Notes: a model not told the origin generated them from the sequence alone. Counted from the first letter of the stretch, positions 14,001-28,293 are shown. The stretch: 64,000 nucleotides of DNA from Sialis fuliginosa (GCA_961205875.1 OY540809.1:12474267-12538266), one strand, 5' to 3'. Numbers and translations are program-made.

Positions 14001-14194
14001 GTATATTATTACACAACTCTTAAATTTATAATTAATACATTAAAAATCGAATCAATTGAATATAATAATAAATAAAAAATTAAAAGATTTATATATATTA
14101 CACAGTCCACATTTCATATGAACTTATTGTTAGTCAAAAGAGTGATGTTTTTTTAAATGGCTACTTTCGTGAAACTATCAGAAAAATATAATTT
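11034..14194. other. Intergenic region between SLC35C2 and JARID2 3' ends
   Basis: Convergent 3' flanks, mostly AT-rich and without supported ORFs. Many AATAAA/TTTATT signals occur. The only structured part is the fold-back element at 13402-14006. Confidence 0.6.
13402..14006. mobile_element. Fold-back MITE between SLC35C2 and JARID2
   Basis: ATACCGGGTGCTCCATTTTA at the left is mirrored by TAAAATGGAGCACCCGGTAT at the right. The arms continue inward with moderate divergence for roughly 200 bases (AATATCTCGAAAACT / TTTCCGAGATATT; GGGGACATTTATT / AATAAATGTTCCCC; GTAACATTTTTTTTCAAA / TTTGAAAAAAAATGTTAC). There is no coding capacity. Confidence 0.8.
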
Positions 14195-17100
14195 TTATTT
14201 AGAATTTTTCTTTTGACTTTTAGTATCAATATGATTTTTGAGTTTATTAACAATATCATTTAGTTCTTCTTCGCTATAAGAATACATTAATTTACAATTT
14301 GTCATTTCGATTTTCTTACTTTCTAAATATTCGGCTGCGTGCTGTAAACAATATACTCCATCATCTTGTGACTCAGCAACAAGTGACACGTACAAGTTAC
14401 TTCTACAAACTTCACAAAGGTATTCACCTTCCGTGTCTGCTTTTTTCTTTTTTTTATTAGATTGCGGTAAGCGCTCCAACTCAATCAAACCTAAATTCTT
14501 TAATTTTTCTCGTCCTGCGCATTCTTTGACAATGATATTTTCTACACCAGAAAATATTTTTTTACAAACATCAAGACTACATCGAGAATCTACAGCAATA
14601 CTCAAGAACAATTTTTCTAATGAAAACATAGACGGTTCACAGCTTTCTTTAAGTTCAGTAAATATTTTTTCCGCTTCGTCGAGCCAAGAAGATTGGGCAA
14701 AAAACACACTTTCTGATACAGTATACCCGGTACACAGACTTGATGTAAATGCTTTTGGAAAAATTACAATAAACTGGCCAGGTTCTTGTACAATACGGCA
14801 AAGAGATACATTGTTTTCTACTAAAAGACTCGGTGGAATCATGGCTGTATCGGATGGTAACCAAACTGAAGTTTTACGACATAAATTAGGAATCATTTTA
14901 TTCAGTGTTTGACGAAATGCAGAGTGCATAGAGTCTGGGATTCCATACCAAACTTTGCTACCTCCAGTGTGCAAATACTCTATCCAAGGCAAGCAATGAG
15001 GATCTCTGTACCAACAGCAAGCGCTAAACAGCATACCGACATGTATTGTCGGTACAGTAACACCCATTATCGGTCCCATAGATCGTAAAATCGACCCGCT
15101 GTTATTTGTCAGCACTTTCAAATTCCATGGGTGACGTGCAAATGGACTATTCTTTGAACAAGCAAATCCATATCCATAACTGCTTGAGTCAATTGACCCT
15201 GAATTAACACACAAATGATGAGTTCTATCGCTGACATGTTTCCAAAACTCTTGTTCAACATCTGTTGCCGAAGGTTCTAGAGATTTGAACCACATAGCCA
15301 TTGTGTTTCTGGCAATTCTATAAAACGAGTTTAAAGCTATGCTCCTGCCTCTAACTATACATTCGTTTGCGTCAAGATCATCAGAATCATTTGCTTCATC
15401 GCTAGATGCTTGACTTGACATGTTGTTGCAGTGTCTTTCCCAATCTGTATCAACTTCTTTCAATAATTTTTCTCGTTCACCAGGAGATAAGGTGTCATAC
15501 GGCAATAAATATTTACAATAAATATCATCTAATTTTGTCAGACGATCTTGAGCTGATTTTGGAATTCTCATTAATTCAGCTACGCGTGGCCATCGTTTTT
15601 TCTCAATAACTTCTTTTAAACCTCCTAATAGTTGCACTGTTTGGTACAAACGAGGTAAATCAACTTCCATACAACCAATCTGAAAAAATAAATAAATATT
15701 TACTTGTATGTAAATCAATAGTATCATTTAACCATTTTTCAATATGTTTAGCAGACATATTAACATATTTTATATTGTTGCAAGCTTCTGTTTTTACAAA
15801 ACCATGAATATAACATTTCTTCATTGTTATCAGAAAGTAAAAACTTTTAAATTTTACTTGTTTGTATAAATTAATAATTTAAAAAAATAAATAATATAAA
15901 AAAAATATTGGTGTTTTGAAGGGAAATCTTATAATTTACATACATAATATTATAAAACATACCCATGGTGCTTGTGAAAGAGCAATGTTCTGTGTTGCTA
16001 AATATTTTTTTATAGCTGTCAGTTCTCTCACATTTGGACCCCATCGATGAAGCATCTTATGAACATACTGATTGTACGCTGTGAATCGCATATCATCACT
16101 GATTTTACATTCTGGTTTGAAAGAAGTAGGTGGTACAATTCTACATAAACCAAAACTTTCTGCTAAAGGACGTATTTTATCAATATATTCCAATGGATCT
16201 TGGAATTCTTTTTCAGTAGGATAAAATGAAGGTGCATTAACGATTTGTGCAGGGTCTGTTTGTTTTGGAAAAGCAGATACTGTAGCAGTTAACATTGGAG
16301 AATCTGGCTGACGTAGTTTTACTTTTACTAAACGTTTATTTAAACGAGCACTAGAAGATGATGATGTACTGGGTGATGTTGGAACTGGTTTTGATTTATC
16401 AGATTTTGTATCATCACACGACTGCGTGTGGTCGGCAGTTGTTTTAGTTGCTGGTTTTGGTAATGGTTTTACAGTTTCTGAAGGTTTTGTTCGGAATGGT
16501 TGTACTGTCCCGATGGGAGGATACATGGATGTTGATGGTTTGGTTTGAGGTAATAACATTCTGCTCATTGGGAATATGTTTTGATTTCCTGTTGGCTTCG
16601 TAACAAGTTTTGCTTGCATAATGACATTTGCACCAGTTGTATCTAATTTAACTGAAACACCAATTTGTTGGTTTGAAGATCCTTCTGGACCATTCTGTAA
16701 AGGAATATAAAATAGTTCACCGTCATCTCCAGCATCTGCTTGATTTGGATAATCTATATTTGAATTCATGGCTACTTGTTTGGATGTAGTTCCATCTAAG
16801 TTGACTTGTACTGCTATAGACGCGCAATTATTATCATCCGCAGATAATGTTAACTGTACTTGTTTGTTGTCGGATTTGATTCCGTCTTGCTTGAGTAAAG
16901 TAGGGAAACGGAATTTCGAAGGAGATTTTTTAAGTTCGTCTTCAGTTTTAGCAGATTCATCTTCTGACTTAGAAGTCACTGTACTCGAGGAACGTCGACA
17001 ATGGTGACGGAACGGAGTGTTTACAGGTGGTGCATCTGTTTCTGCTTCGAATGCGTAGACACTGCTTTCGTTATCAGGTGAAAAAGCATTTTTGTTAGGT

Positions 17101-19908
17101 GTTTTTTCATTTTTTTCTTTCGACTTATTAATAATCGGTCTGCGTTGTTGAAAGACAGTTTTTCGATCAGAAATATTAGCATGTTTTGAAGAATCGATTA
17201 ATTTTTCTGATTTTAATAAGTTTTTTGATTCAGTTGTATTTTCTGTGACTGATTTATCTAAAATTGCAATCGCATCTTGTATTTTTTGCTGTGTTTTTAA
17301 CAATTCTTCTTTCTGAATCAATTTTTCTAAGGATTCTTTTTTCATTTCTTTATCTGCATCATTTAACCATTTTTCAATTTGTTCAGCAGACATATTTACT
17401 TTTCCTTTTCCATATCTACGTTCTATATCTTTTATATCTTTACACATTGAATCTGATAGACTCTCCTCTTTAAACTGAAATGATGTATCGTTTACATTGG
17501 CACAAGCTTCTGTTTTTACAAAACCATGGAAGAACTTTTCTTCATCGTCATCAGAAAGCAAAAAGTTTGGATCTGCTGATGTTGTATTTACAGATCTGTT
17601 TCGTTCGATTTTATTCTGTTTTTCTTCTGAAGATACGTTAATATTTTCTGACGAAACATTAACAGATGATTTTGATTTAATATCTATATTTTTCAAAGAT
17701 TTATTTTTATTAATAGATTTTTTATTCTTATCGCATTGCACAATATTTTTAGCTTCCTCGGTATCTTTTTCAGGTTTTAATTTTGTTGCTAATGGCTCCT
17801 CATCAGAATCACTAAAACTCTGATCTAAATTTGATTCAGTTTTCTTTATTTCCTTAGATTCCTCAGCTGAATTTTCCACACTGGTTGACTTTGTATTCTT
17901 TTTTATTTTTGCAGTTGTATCTACAGATATGATTTTATGTTCATTTTTTTCTTGATGTACAGTAAGCTCGTTTTCATTTTTTAATACTTTTGTAGATTTT
18001 GAAACATTTTTGCTATCAGTTATATTTTTAGTAGTTTTAACATCTATAAATTCATTGCTTTGTTTAGTATCATTCCCTTTTACAGGAGAAATTTCTTTTT
18101 GTATTTTGATCTTTTCTTCAAATTTCACATTTCTACTACGGAGATCTTTTATGTTGTTATCAGATACTGATTCACTCTTTTTAATATCTTTTTTAACCTG
18201 TGGTTTTTCATTTCTTTTCTTTAACATTTCCTGCCTTTTTCTCTTTGATGTTTCAAGTAATTGTTTCTTTACTAGTTTAGTAGAACTATTCTTTGATGTT
18301 TGAATTAAACTCTTTTTCTTTAATACTTCATGTGAATGTTTCTTAATGATCTGAGTTTTATTTTGAACTTCTAGTGGTTTTTTCCTTAATGATGCAGAAG
18401 CAATCTGTTTTGTCGTTTCGGTAACACTTTTTTTTGTATTTCTAGTAGAACACTTATTTTTTAATGTATCTGATGAATTCTTTTCGATAACTTTTGATGT
18501 AATTTTATTTTTTGCTTGTGCGACTTTACTCTGATTTAGTTTTTTATTCATATTGTTTAATTTACCACTGTTAGATTTATTAATTTTATCTTTTTCTGGA
18601 TTATTTCTTGTTATCATTCTGTTTTTAGATTGGGCTCTTATTTCATTTTCTCTTTGTTCTGCTCTTTTTACATTTGGTAACTCAGGAAAACTATCGATTG
18701 ATAATGTATCATCATCAACTTCTGGATCTAACACAAGTTTCTGCCCAAGAAGTTCCATATACAGTGTGGCTGCTTCTTTCGTTTTTCTAGTTGGTCGCTG
18801 TGAAACTGCGGTTTCTGGTTCAGGGTTGGATCTAGTAAATCTTTTATTTACTTTATTTTTAACTAATGCTGTTTTTCTAAATACATTTGATTTAGGAACT
18901 ATTGAAGCTGTTTTTCTAGCTATTTTCAATTGTGAACTTTTATTTATAGGTTTTACTTTTGTAACAGTTTTCAATAATGGTTTTTCATCATCTGATGAAA
19001 AATCAGATGATATTTCTAATTTCTTTTTCTTTTTACTAACATCTTCATTTTTCAGAGCGACATTTTTCACCACTCTTTTAACAGGAGTGATAACTTCGGT
19101 ACGAACAATTCTAGATCTACTTCGTAAACACATTTTTCTAAGTACAATATATTTTCTTTTTGTTGAATTTAGAGGTATTTTATTAACATTTGTGCTTGTT
19201 GTAGTTGTATTTCGTAATGATGATCTTGTTTTGATAAAATTCTTATTTGTAAAAGTAGCACCATTGCTGCTACTGCCCACTTTGCTTTCAGCAATAGCAC
19301 GGATTTTAGCTAATCGTTTATCTTGATATCTTTTTCTCAAACTTTGTACAGTTAAAGCATGTCTTCTTTTACGTTCTAATTTACTGTTTACAAATGGATC
19401 TGCGTGTTTTCTAACTCCGAAAGCAACAAATGGTCTATCTGGTAAATGACTAGAAAGAGGTTTATCTTTAACAAGTTCTGATTTTTCCGATGTTTCATCT
19501 TTTGATGTTTCGTCAATTGATTCAGTCGGTAGGGCAGTGTTAAAAAAATCTAAATGTGAAGGCAAAATTGAAGTACCACGGAAACATAAAAATGTAAGAA
19601 AATCTTCTGTATTTGGGCGTTTCAAAGGTAATAATTCTACAGCTGTTTCAGGTGGTTTAGGTTTTTCTTTCTCAGGTTCTTTTATTGGTGTAATATTTGT
19701 ATTTAATAATACAGCTCCTTGTGCAAATTTTCGTTGAGCATGGACCTTTGTTCTAAAGAGAAATAGATTTAAATAAAAACAGTATTATATTGAAATAAAT
19801 ATGGGTGTTTCACTCATATACAAACCTTTTAGGGCTTTCTGAAAAACAATCCACGACGATGTCATCTTCCCGTCTTTTCCTTTTTTTATCATATTTACTA
19901 ACAGGCAT
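14195..19908 (-). CDS. JARID2: JARID2 (Jumonji; catalytically dead JmjC/ARID PRC2 cofactor)
   Basis: Three coding exons on the minus strand (19908-19826, 19752-15963, 15679-14195) give 1785 residues in frame. The N-terminal RKFAQGAVLL and PNTEDFLTFLCFRGT segments match the conserved JARID2 N-terminus. A long Lys/Ser-rich disordered region follows, then JmjN (about 1204-1245, EFQDPLEYIDKI), ARID (about 1264-1355, RWGPNVRELTAIKKYL, RWPRVAELMRIPKSAQDRL), JmjC (about 1475-1625) and a C5HC2 zinc finger (about 1710-1745, CEVCRSNLYVSL). The JmjC iron site is lost: the HxD/E position reads CCWYRDPHCLP, as in vertebrate JARID2, so it should not demethylate. The protein is nuclear and tunes Polycomb repressive complex 2. 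Head-to-head with BRAT1. The last intron contains a relic of the gene's own exon. Confidence 0.95.
15723..15850 (-). pseudogene. Decayed partial copy of JARID2 exon 2 inside JARID2 intron 2
   Basis: Two blocks of this intron match coding sequence of the same gene and strand: 15723-15764 matches 17358-17399 with about 3 mismatches in 42 bases, and about 15774-15850 matches about 17495-17568. About 95 bases between the blocks in the parent are missing here. The minus strand still reads HGFVKTEAC and then IEKWLND, but the upstream LLSD part is out of frame. The copy lies in the same orientation just before the last exon. It is most likely a remnant of internal duplication. Confidence 0.8.
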
Positions 19909-20826
19909 TGTGTAAAGAAATTCAATTCTTCAGTATAGAAACGATATCTTATTTTATTTTTAGTTAAATTACCTATATTGTTTCTGTTTCACATTTTACT
20001 TTAACCAATCATTTAAAAATAAATATACATATTATCTGGATAAATTATCATCACGAGCACAATAATCACGAGTAGTTTTTAATGATGCAGATGCACCATA
20101 AAAATCATAATAGAAAACATTTTATCTTTCTCACCCCTACATTATAAATCCGTGTAAAAAAAGACAAAGTATTGAATTTTTCATTAGTTAGAGAAAAGTA
20201 GCAAAAATTACTTATATTTACAAACGGTGCCGGTCAAATCATATGAATATAGCTTATATGCTTTATATTTGTTTTTATAAAAATATTTATTCAACAAATT
20301 TATTTATGATATTTTAAATTATTTGATATCAAAATAATCATTCATTTATGTGTCATTCATATAATATGTATTTTACATTTTCTTATCTTTTAAATTCTCA
20401 TTATTTTCATACTGTTGGTACAAAATTATAATTGACATTAGTCAACAACTTCATGTTATTCCATCATATCACCTGCATGGTGTTATTCTTGTTCAACATA
20501 TTGTTTTGTCAATCTTTCTTTCGATACGACAGTGTTGTTGGGCCTGTGGTTGAGCTTTGTAAATATTTGTGGTCTTCATGGTATTAACCGTATTAACCAT
20601 TTCGTGGAATACGTTTTGTGTATGGAATTCGTCATCGTATAAGTAGTGTGGTTGTGGTTGATTATAGTTCATAATACAGACGAGCGGCAAAAAGTAAATA
20701 TTTCACAATTTATCATTTTTGTTATTGATAATTGATAAACATCGTCAACATTTACTACGTCACGAGCACCGTTTCTAACTATATTTTCATTTAACATGCC
20801 ATAAAACGATATATACCTAATAAAAA
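19909..20826. promoter_or_regulatory. Divergent promoter region JARID2 / BRAT1
   Basis: A 918-base gap separates the two start codons, which point away from each other, so both promoters must lie here. No clear TATA box was assigned. The middle holds a small minus-strand ORF (20493-20672) of higher GC content than its surroundings. Confidence 0.5.
20493..20672 (-). CDS. Possible small ORF of 59 residues, unrecognised
   Basis: ATG at 20672 to TGA, minus strand, in the JARID2-BRAT1 gap. The predicted peptide (MNYNQPQPHYLYDDEF... ending CRIERKIDKTIC) has a balanced, non-repetitive composition and clearly higher GC than the flanks, unlike most chance ORFs here. No family is recognised and no promoter or splice context was confirmed. 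It could equally be a conserved 5' UTR segment of JARID2. Confidence 0.3.
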   Translation of the reverse strand: MNYNQPQPHYLYDDEFHTQNVFHEMVNTVNTMKTTNIYKAQPQAQQHCRIERKIDKTIC

Positions 20827-23800
20827 ATGGATAAAAACATTAAACAGTACGAAGTAAAATTGAAAAAAGTATTAAATGAATTTCTAAAACCAGGCTATAA
20901 TGTGTCTAATGATGCTTATTTAGAAATTCTCTTATCTCATTTATCTGGAAAAAACAATACAGGTATGTATACAATAAAATATTTAAAAATATTATAAACA
21001 CGTCTAATAACTATTAACAGTTTCAGATCAAAAGATTATTGATTTACCAATATTTCTTGATTGGATTGATAATGCTGTAACAACATGGGAAACTACTTTA
21101 GAACTTCCGAGTCAATCTGTAAAAACTTTTACATTGCACCTATGCAGCTTTGTATCTCTGAACGAAATCCAATTTCTAAAACTTGATATTTTAAATGCAT
21201 ATACACGCCTCTGTAATGTACTTAAAATCAACAAAGATCCAAATCCATCAGTAAAACTTGGATATGTAAAGATGCTCGCATCATTTTTAAACCATGAGAG
21301 CGGGAGGAAATGGATTCACAAAACTGAAAGATGGAAACATATCATAGAGTACTGTCATCAAAATAATACAGTGTATGTAACTAAAGAAGGACATCATTTT
21401 GTTTATGGATTGCTTTCCAAATCAATAGAAATGGATGAAAATTTCTGCATCCAGGTTTTCCAGTATGCTATTGAACCTTTAAGTACATTCTCATTAGATG
21501 AAAACAATTCTGTTATACCTGAAATACAAAATTCACTGTTACATTCCAATCTTACTTCAACATTATTATTATTAATATATTTCCTAGAATCGGTACATGA
21601 TATAAATGAACAAATATATAGATTTAAAATATCTCAAATGTTCAATAATTATAATATCGATACACAATTATGGAAAATATTAAATGTTTCTACAGACCAA
21701 CAGTTTCAAGGACATGTTGTTAAAGCTCTTGTTCTTTTATATTTTTCACAAATAGAAGGGAAAAAAATTGACTCTGAAGAAATTGCAGTTGAAGAGGTCA
21801 AAGATTTTGGTTTGAAAATGATAACTCTCTTGAATTTGTTACTGACAAAAAATATTAAAATATTTTTAATGGCTACTCATTTAACGCATGTATATTGGAC
21901 AAGAATCGCTGAACGAATAAAACACTTAGATTGTAAAAAATCTAAATCAAAATTTGTATTTGAGAATCAGTTAACAGTATTGCATATCATTCCAATAATA
22001 TTTTCTCTCCATCCAACTCGGCCATTGTACACAGAAAATAAAGATGAATTTCTAGAAATGTACATCGATAAACTATTTAAAATATCATGTGAACAAACAA
22101 CACGATTAGCTTATGCCCTAAGAGACAAGTTACTGCAACAAGACAATCTAAGCGATGTAGGGAAACATGCGGTACACGTTATAATGCAAATGCGAAAATA
22201 TTTACATCGTGACAGAGCTGTCATAGTCTTCCAGGCATTGATTTATGTACTTAAAAATGTATCAATTTCATTAAAAAAGAAAATGTTGAAAGAAGATCTA
22301 TTGACTGAAAACTGTGGAATTATGTCATCGATTTTATATGGATTAGCAACTCTTATTAAAGAATTCAAAATCACATGGAGAGAAAGTGTTGAAACACTTT
22401 GTTTAATGTCATTTGCAGTTGATTTGCTCAACTCTGATAATTTATCACAAAGAGTAAGTGATTGTTTTATTATTATGTTATCTTTATATTTTAACGTTGA
22501 ATGTTTTATTTTTTAATTTCAGTTAGTTGTACAATCACTTCAGTTAATCCAATTAGCTATTGAGAATTTTATGCCTCCAAACTTAGCATTACTAGTGGAC
22601 AACATGGAAGGTTACTGTATGCCAAGTTTAGCTCCACTTTTACATAAACGATTGCATGACAGGCATTGGGAAGTTCGCGACAGTGCTTTAGAAGTGTTGT
22701 ATACAATTACTACAATATCTGAATGCAGTACGTATATTAGAAATAAATTATTTGTGTTTATAATATTAACAAATCAATTGTTTTAGAATTTCTAGCTTTT
22801 CAAGACTTGGTTTCACAATTTGAATTATGCCGATTACCAATAACTTTGGCAAAAGATGATTCTGAAAGCTACGTGAGAGCGACTGCATTAAGATGTATCA
22901 CTGCCATGATTAAAATCGAATCTTGTTGGGATAAATGTCTTGCATGTCAAGAATTAACTGTAAGTATTTCATAATATTGTGAGCTATAAATTTATTAAAT
23001 ACGATTTTATTTATTATATAGACAAGTATGATTTCAATACTGCATGATGAAATGGAAGGTATTGTTCGAAAAGAAGCTGCGATTTTAATGCGAGAACTGT
23101 ACGATAACCAAAAAATACCGCAATCAATGATGGATGCAGTTTTTGCTACAATGGCATCAGCAGCAACATTAGATCTTCATTGGGAAGTGAAAGTAAATGC
23201 GCTCTCATTTTGGGATAAAGTAATCAATAGTCAGTTATCTGATCAAGGAATGATAGATGGTCTATTTCCAAGCGTAACGTTTTCTAAAGAGCACAAGAAG
23301 ATAGTATCACTGACCGCTTGCGAGATACTATCCAGATTAATGAAAGCTTTAACACAACTTTCAAATAATGCATGTCTCGGCGTTTTATTGACAGCCCTTC
23401 ATGACGACTGTGATTTAGCTGTAATGCAAACAGCGGCTGATATACTAACAGAACTAAGCCAAATATTACAAAAGTACAACATGATGGACGAAAACAGAAA
23501 TAAGTATTGCCAAGCAACAAATGCCGTATGGGATACATCTAATATCAAAAATCAATCAAATCTTGTGAAAAACAATACAGTGTCATCTGATAAATCAAAT
23601 CAAATAATCGAATCAATAGTCAATTTAGATGACATTACTTTATTAAGTACGGTCTACAAAAATCAAGTGAGAATAGAATCGACACACGAAGAAACTGGTG
23701 AAATGATGGAAACGGATGTTAAGTTGCAACATTTGAAATCTGTGACTCCCGATGCCTTCTTGAGCTTTATTGCAAACAAAGACATTAAAGCGCTGGTAGA

Positions 23801-23909
23801 AGAAAAGGCGAGATGGATTAATCACTGCAGCAGTGATTTGGATTCTATTTTAGATGATATATTAAGGTCTTACGAACACAATGATATCAATGAAATGGAC
23901 TGTTATTAA
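20827..23909 (+). CDS. BRAT1: BRCA1-associated ATM activator 1 homolog
   Basis: Five exons, 20827-20962, 21027-22453, 22523-22727, 22787-22959 and 23022-23909, give about 942 residues. An alternative acceptor at 21021 would add two residues in frame. The whole protein is helical HEAT/ARM-like. The most telling segments are LHKRLHDRHWEVRDSALEVLYTI and DLHWEVKVNALSFWDKVI, repeat phrases typical of BRAT1. BRAT1 acts with ATM/DNA-PK signalling and as a partner of the Integrator endonuclease INTS11. The protein ends in a short helix finishing NEMDCY, and a C-terminal cysteine-containing tail has been reported to enter the INTS11 active site. Human BRAT1 is 821 residues, so this one is longer. Head-to-head with JARID2. 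Family call is firm but rests on divergent sequence. Confidence 0.85.
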
Positions 23910-26105
23910 TTCATATTGTGATACATTATATTATACAATTTTATTGACCTGTCGGGTAAGTTCATAATTCATAATACATTATCATTTTAGTAGATCTCAT
24001 TTCGCCATCTGAAAAATAAATCAAAGAATTTAAATATATTAATATGTAAATTCACATTACGATAGTTTTGATTATTTCTCAGTGAATGAATTAAAGGCAG
24101 TAATTTGTGGACAATGAAAAAGCGTTAATAAGCTAGATGGATAATTCATAGAAATGATTTAATGGTTATGTTTGTTTCAAACTAAAATATACGTAAATAC
24201 TGCTAGTATATAGTGAAGATGTCATAACAACAAAATATACTTGTTAATCATATCCCCCTTAGATTAGGAAAGACTATGGATACATAACAGCCAATGCTAG
24301 ACCGTATATGAAAGTGTTACCAAAATTTTAAGGCGGCCATCTTTTCTTAAATGTCACAATCGTCATTTCCATGCATATTATCCCAGAGGCATCAGTTGAA
24401 AATTTATAATATGCAAATATGCTTTTAATTACAATTGAATTTAGTATGTATGAGAGATGATAGTTCCAAATAGACATTTCTCTGTTAATCAATTATCACT
24501 GAAATACTTTTAAAGACAATATAAAATATTTATTATTAATTAGTTTTATAATTCAAAACAGTTGATATTTATTTTAAAATCTGAATGATACGCCAATGAT
24601 TTATGGAGCGATATGGTAACAATGCTAGGAAATGTGTTATTTGTCTTTTATCTTTCTTTCCCCACAGATGAACATAGACTATAAGTGTAGATGTTATCGT
24701 TACAACCCTAGTTACTATAATTTCAAATGGTATACACTTGATGCAAAATCAGTGCCTATATAGATTTTTGGGGGTACAATTAATAAGAATCAAAATAAGA
24801 TATAAATGTTGTTAAAACCTGGGATTTATAATTTTATATTGATTATAAAACAAGTATTTTTATTATCTAATTATATTCATTACAAAGGTTATAATATTTT
24901 TAATACTTTCAAGTATTTACTAGTAATTGGTCTTTTGCTTTCAAAAAAACCATATTTATTTAATTGTATTTAGAAGTGATTAGTCTCTCTGTAACTCGGG
25001 GTTGTCAGATTTCTAAAATGCAATTTTTTCAAAAAAGAATTACCTAAATACATTGACTTTTGTATTTATAATAATGGAATATAAAACTATACGTATATAC
25101 GTATATATAATTCGATCAGTCTTTCATTTAAAATACGGTAAAATTCCAATTAACTTAGTACACATTGATTAAAGTATTTATAGCTTTAAGTCCGATCTGT
25201 ATACATGAAGTCAAAAAATAGTTAAATGGAAAAAACAATCTACTGTGTTTTGTTTCTGAATTGTTAAGGTTATACAGTTGGAAAATTAGGATAGTGCCTA
25301 AGCCCTCCCGAGCAACAGAGATATTTCCTTATTTTTTTTAGAGAAAGAAATCTTGAAAGATACAACAAGGGGGCTGCAAATTATTTTAACAATTGACAGT
25401 TTACTGCATGATATAAAGAATTTTCTCGCAAGCAAAAACAAAATAAAATCTTTTTTCAGAGTACCAAATTGTGTTATAACAACAAAGCTAACTGTCAACT
25501 GCACTTGAAATACTCCATAAAAAGAAGTAAATCGTGAGTTCTATTCAGTTCTTGAGTGAAAATTTATGACTACTATTTATTAACAGCATTTTTTAATAAA
25601 CAGTGTGACTTACTTAATTAAATAAAGTAAACTGAGATATCTCACGGTTGTTACGTTATTTTATTAAATTGATTTAAATTGTTGATCTCTGCACTATCCT
25701 AACAATCGTGATTTTCAAGAAAGTATATTGTTATACGGTGCTCAAAATACAAAATTGATAAACCATAATATTTGTGCTGTGCTAAAAAATAGTTTGTTGA
25801 ATTTATTTTATAGAATTATAATAATATAATTAATGTTTTTAATATTGTTTGAATTAAAATTTTATAAAATTACCTATTATTATAATTTTTAAATGAATAC
25901 TTTTGTTATACTGTGTATAAGAAAGTAAAATACATTATATATTTTTTAAGATTTTATTATATACATAAATAAATTAACAATTTTTATTATTGTATATATA
26001 AATGTTTTTAATGACCATATACAAATAAATAAGTTAAATACAGAATATTATTTTATTTAATATTTCTTTTAATTAATGGAATTAATTAATATAATTCATA
26101 TTATA
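23910..26105. other. Intergenic BRAT1-ALKBH5 (convergent 3' ends)
   Basis: No supported gene. Holds one copy of a repeat (24251-24660) that recurs at 35273-35612. The remainder is AT-rich 3' flank. Confidence 0.6.
24251..24660. repeat. Dispersed repeat, copy 1 (partner at 35273-35612)
   Basis: CTTAGATTAGGAAAGACTAT opens both copies, and both share GGATACATAACA, GGCCATCTT/AGCCATCTT, AGAGATGATAGTT and CTGTTAATCAATTATCACTG in the same order and orientation. Copy 1 is longer because of small insertions. No terminal inverted repeats or ORF were seen. Confidence 0.8.
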
Positions 26106-27541
<1,436 letters not shown>

Positions 27542-28293
27542 TACAAAAATTAATTGAAAAAATAAAATATATGAAAGTATATAATATGTAGGTATATTGA
27601 TGAGTATTAGAATAGGATTAAAATAATAATTCATGTATGATATAGAATATAAATTATATAATTATATCAGAGTAATATTAATTAAATTAGCATGTATTCT
27701 ATAGGGTAATGAAGGGAAATTACATAAATTTTAAATTTAATTAAAACAATTTCATATTTATATAGGACAGTGATTCACAAACGGTGGGCACCAGAAGAGT
27801 TACAAAGATGCTATGAATTTTTAAATTTTACGATTCTTTATATATAAATCTCTAATTTTGTTACACTAAATTTGATATAATAAAATTTAAATGGATAAGG
27901 ATACTAGGATGCCGTATACCGTGAATTTTTAAATTTTATTTTTGATTGCCTCTACGTGAAAAAGTTTGAGAACTACTATTATAAACCGTATATTATTTGA
28001 ATATGTATTATTTCATGCTAACACCGTGTGTAGAAAAGAGACACCGATATTTTTTTAACGTTGAAATGTGATAAACAAAAACGTTCAATTATATGAAACA
28101 TAAATGCCGGTCGTGTCGGTTTTTTACATGTAATAAAGTTAATGTTTCCTAAAAAGTGACTTGCTGTTTATTTAACATAATAAATACATTATAAATACCG
28201 TTCGGATACAACGAAGTGTTTGTAGAAGTAATAGATAAAATAGTTTTTTTGAGTTTGGAAACAAATCAATTCCGGTAATTTTCTAACCTTATA
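27542..28293. promoter_or_regulatory. Divergent promoter region ALKBH5 / TPRKB
   Basis: A 752-base gap between oppositely directed start codons. Part of it (27768-27979) looks like an inserted repeat, so the working promoters are probably the outer parts. No TATA box assigned. Confidence 0.45.
27768..27979. mobile_element. Possible short hAT-like repeat
   Basis: CAGTGATTCACAAAC at the left and the inverted right end TAGTAGTTCTCAAAC resemble the CAGTGNTTCTCAAAC ends common in hAT-derived MITEs. No clear target-site duplication was found. Confidence 0.4.

Noticed and set aside
14433-14912. 159-residue ORF on the + strand
   Set aside because: Antisense to the JARID2 JmjC exon, which has clear homology on the minus strand.
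18553-19326. 257-residue ORF on the + strand
   Set aside because: Antisense shadow of the Lys/Ser-rich JARID2 exon; Leu/Phe/Ser-rich as expected from that complement.
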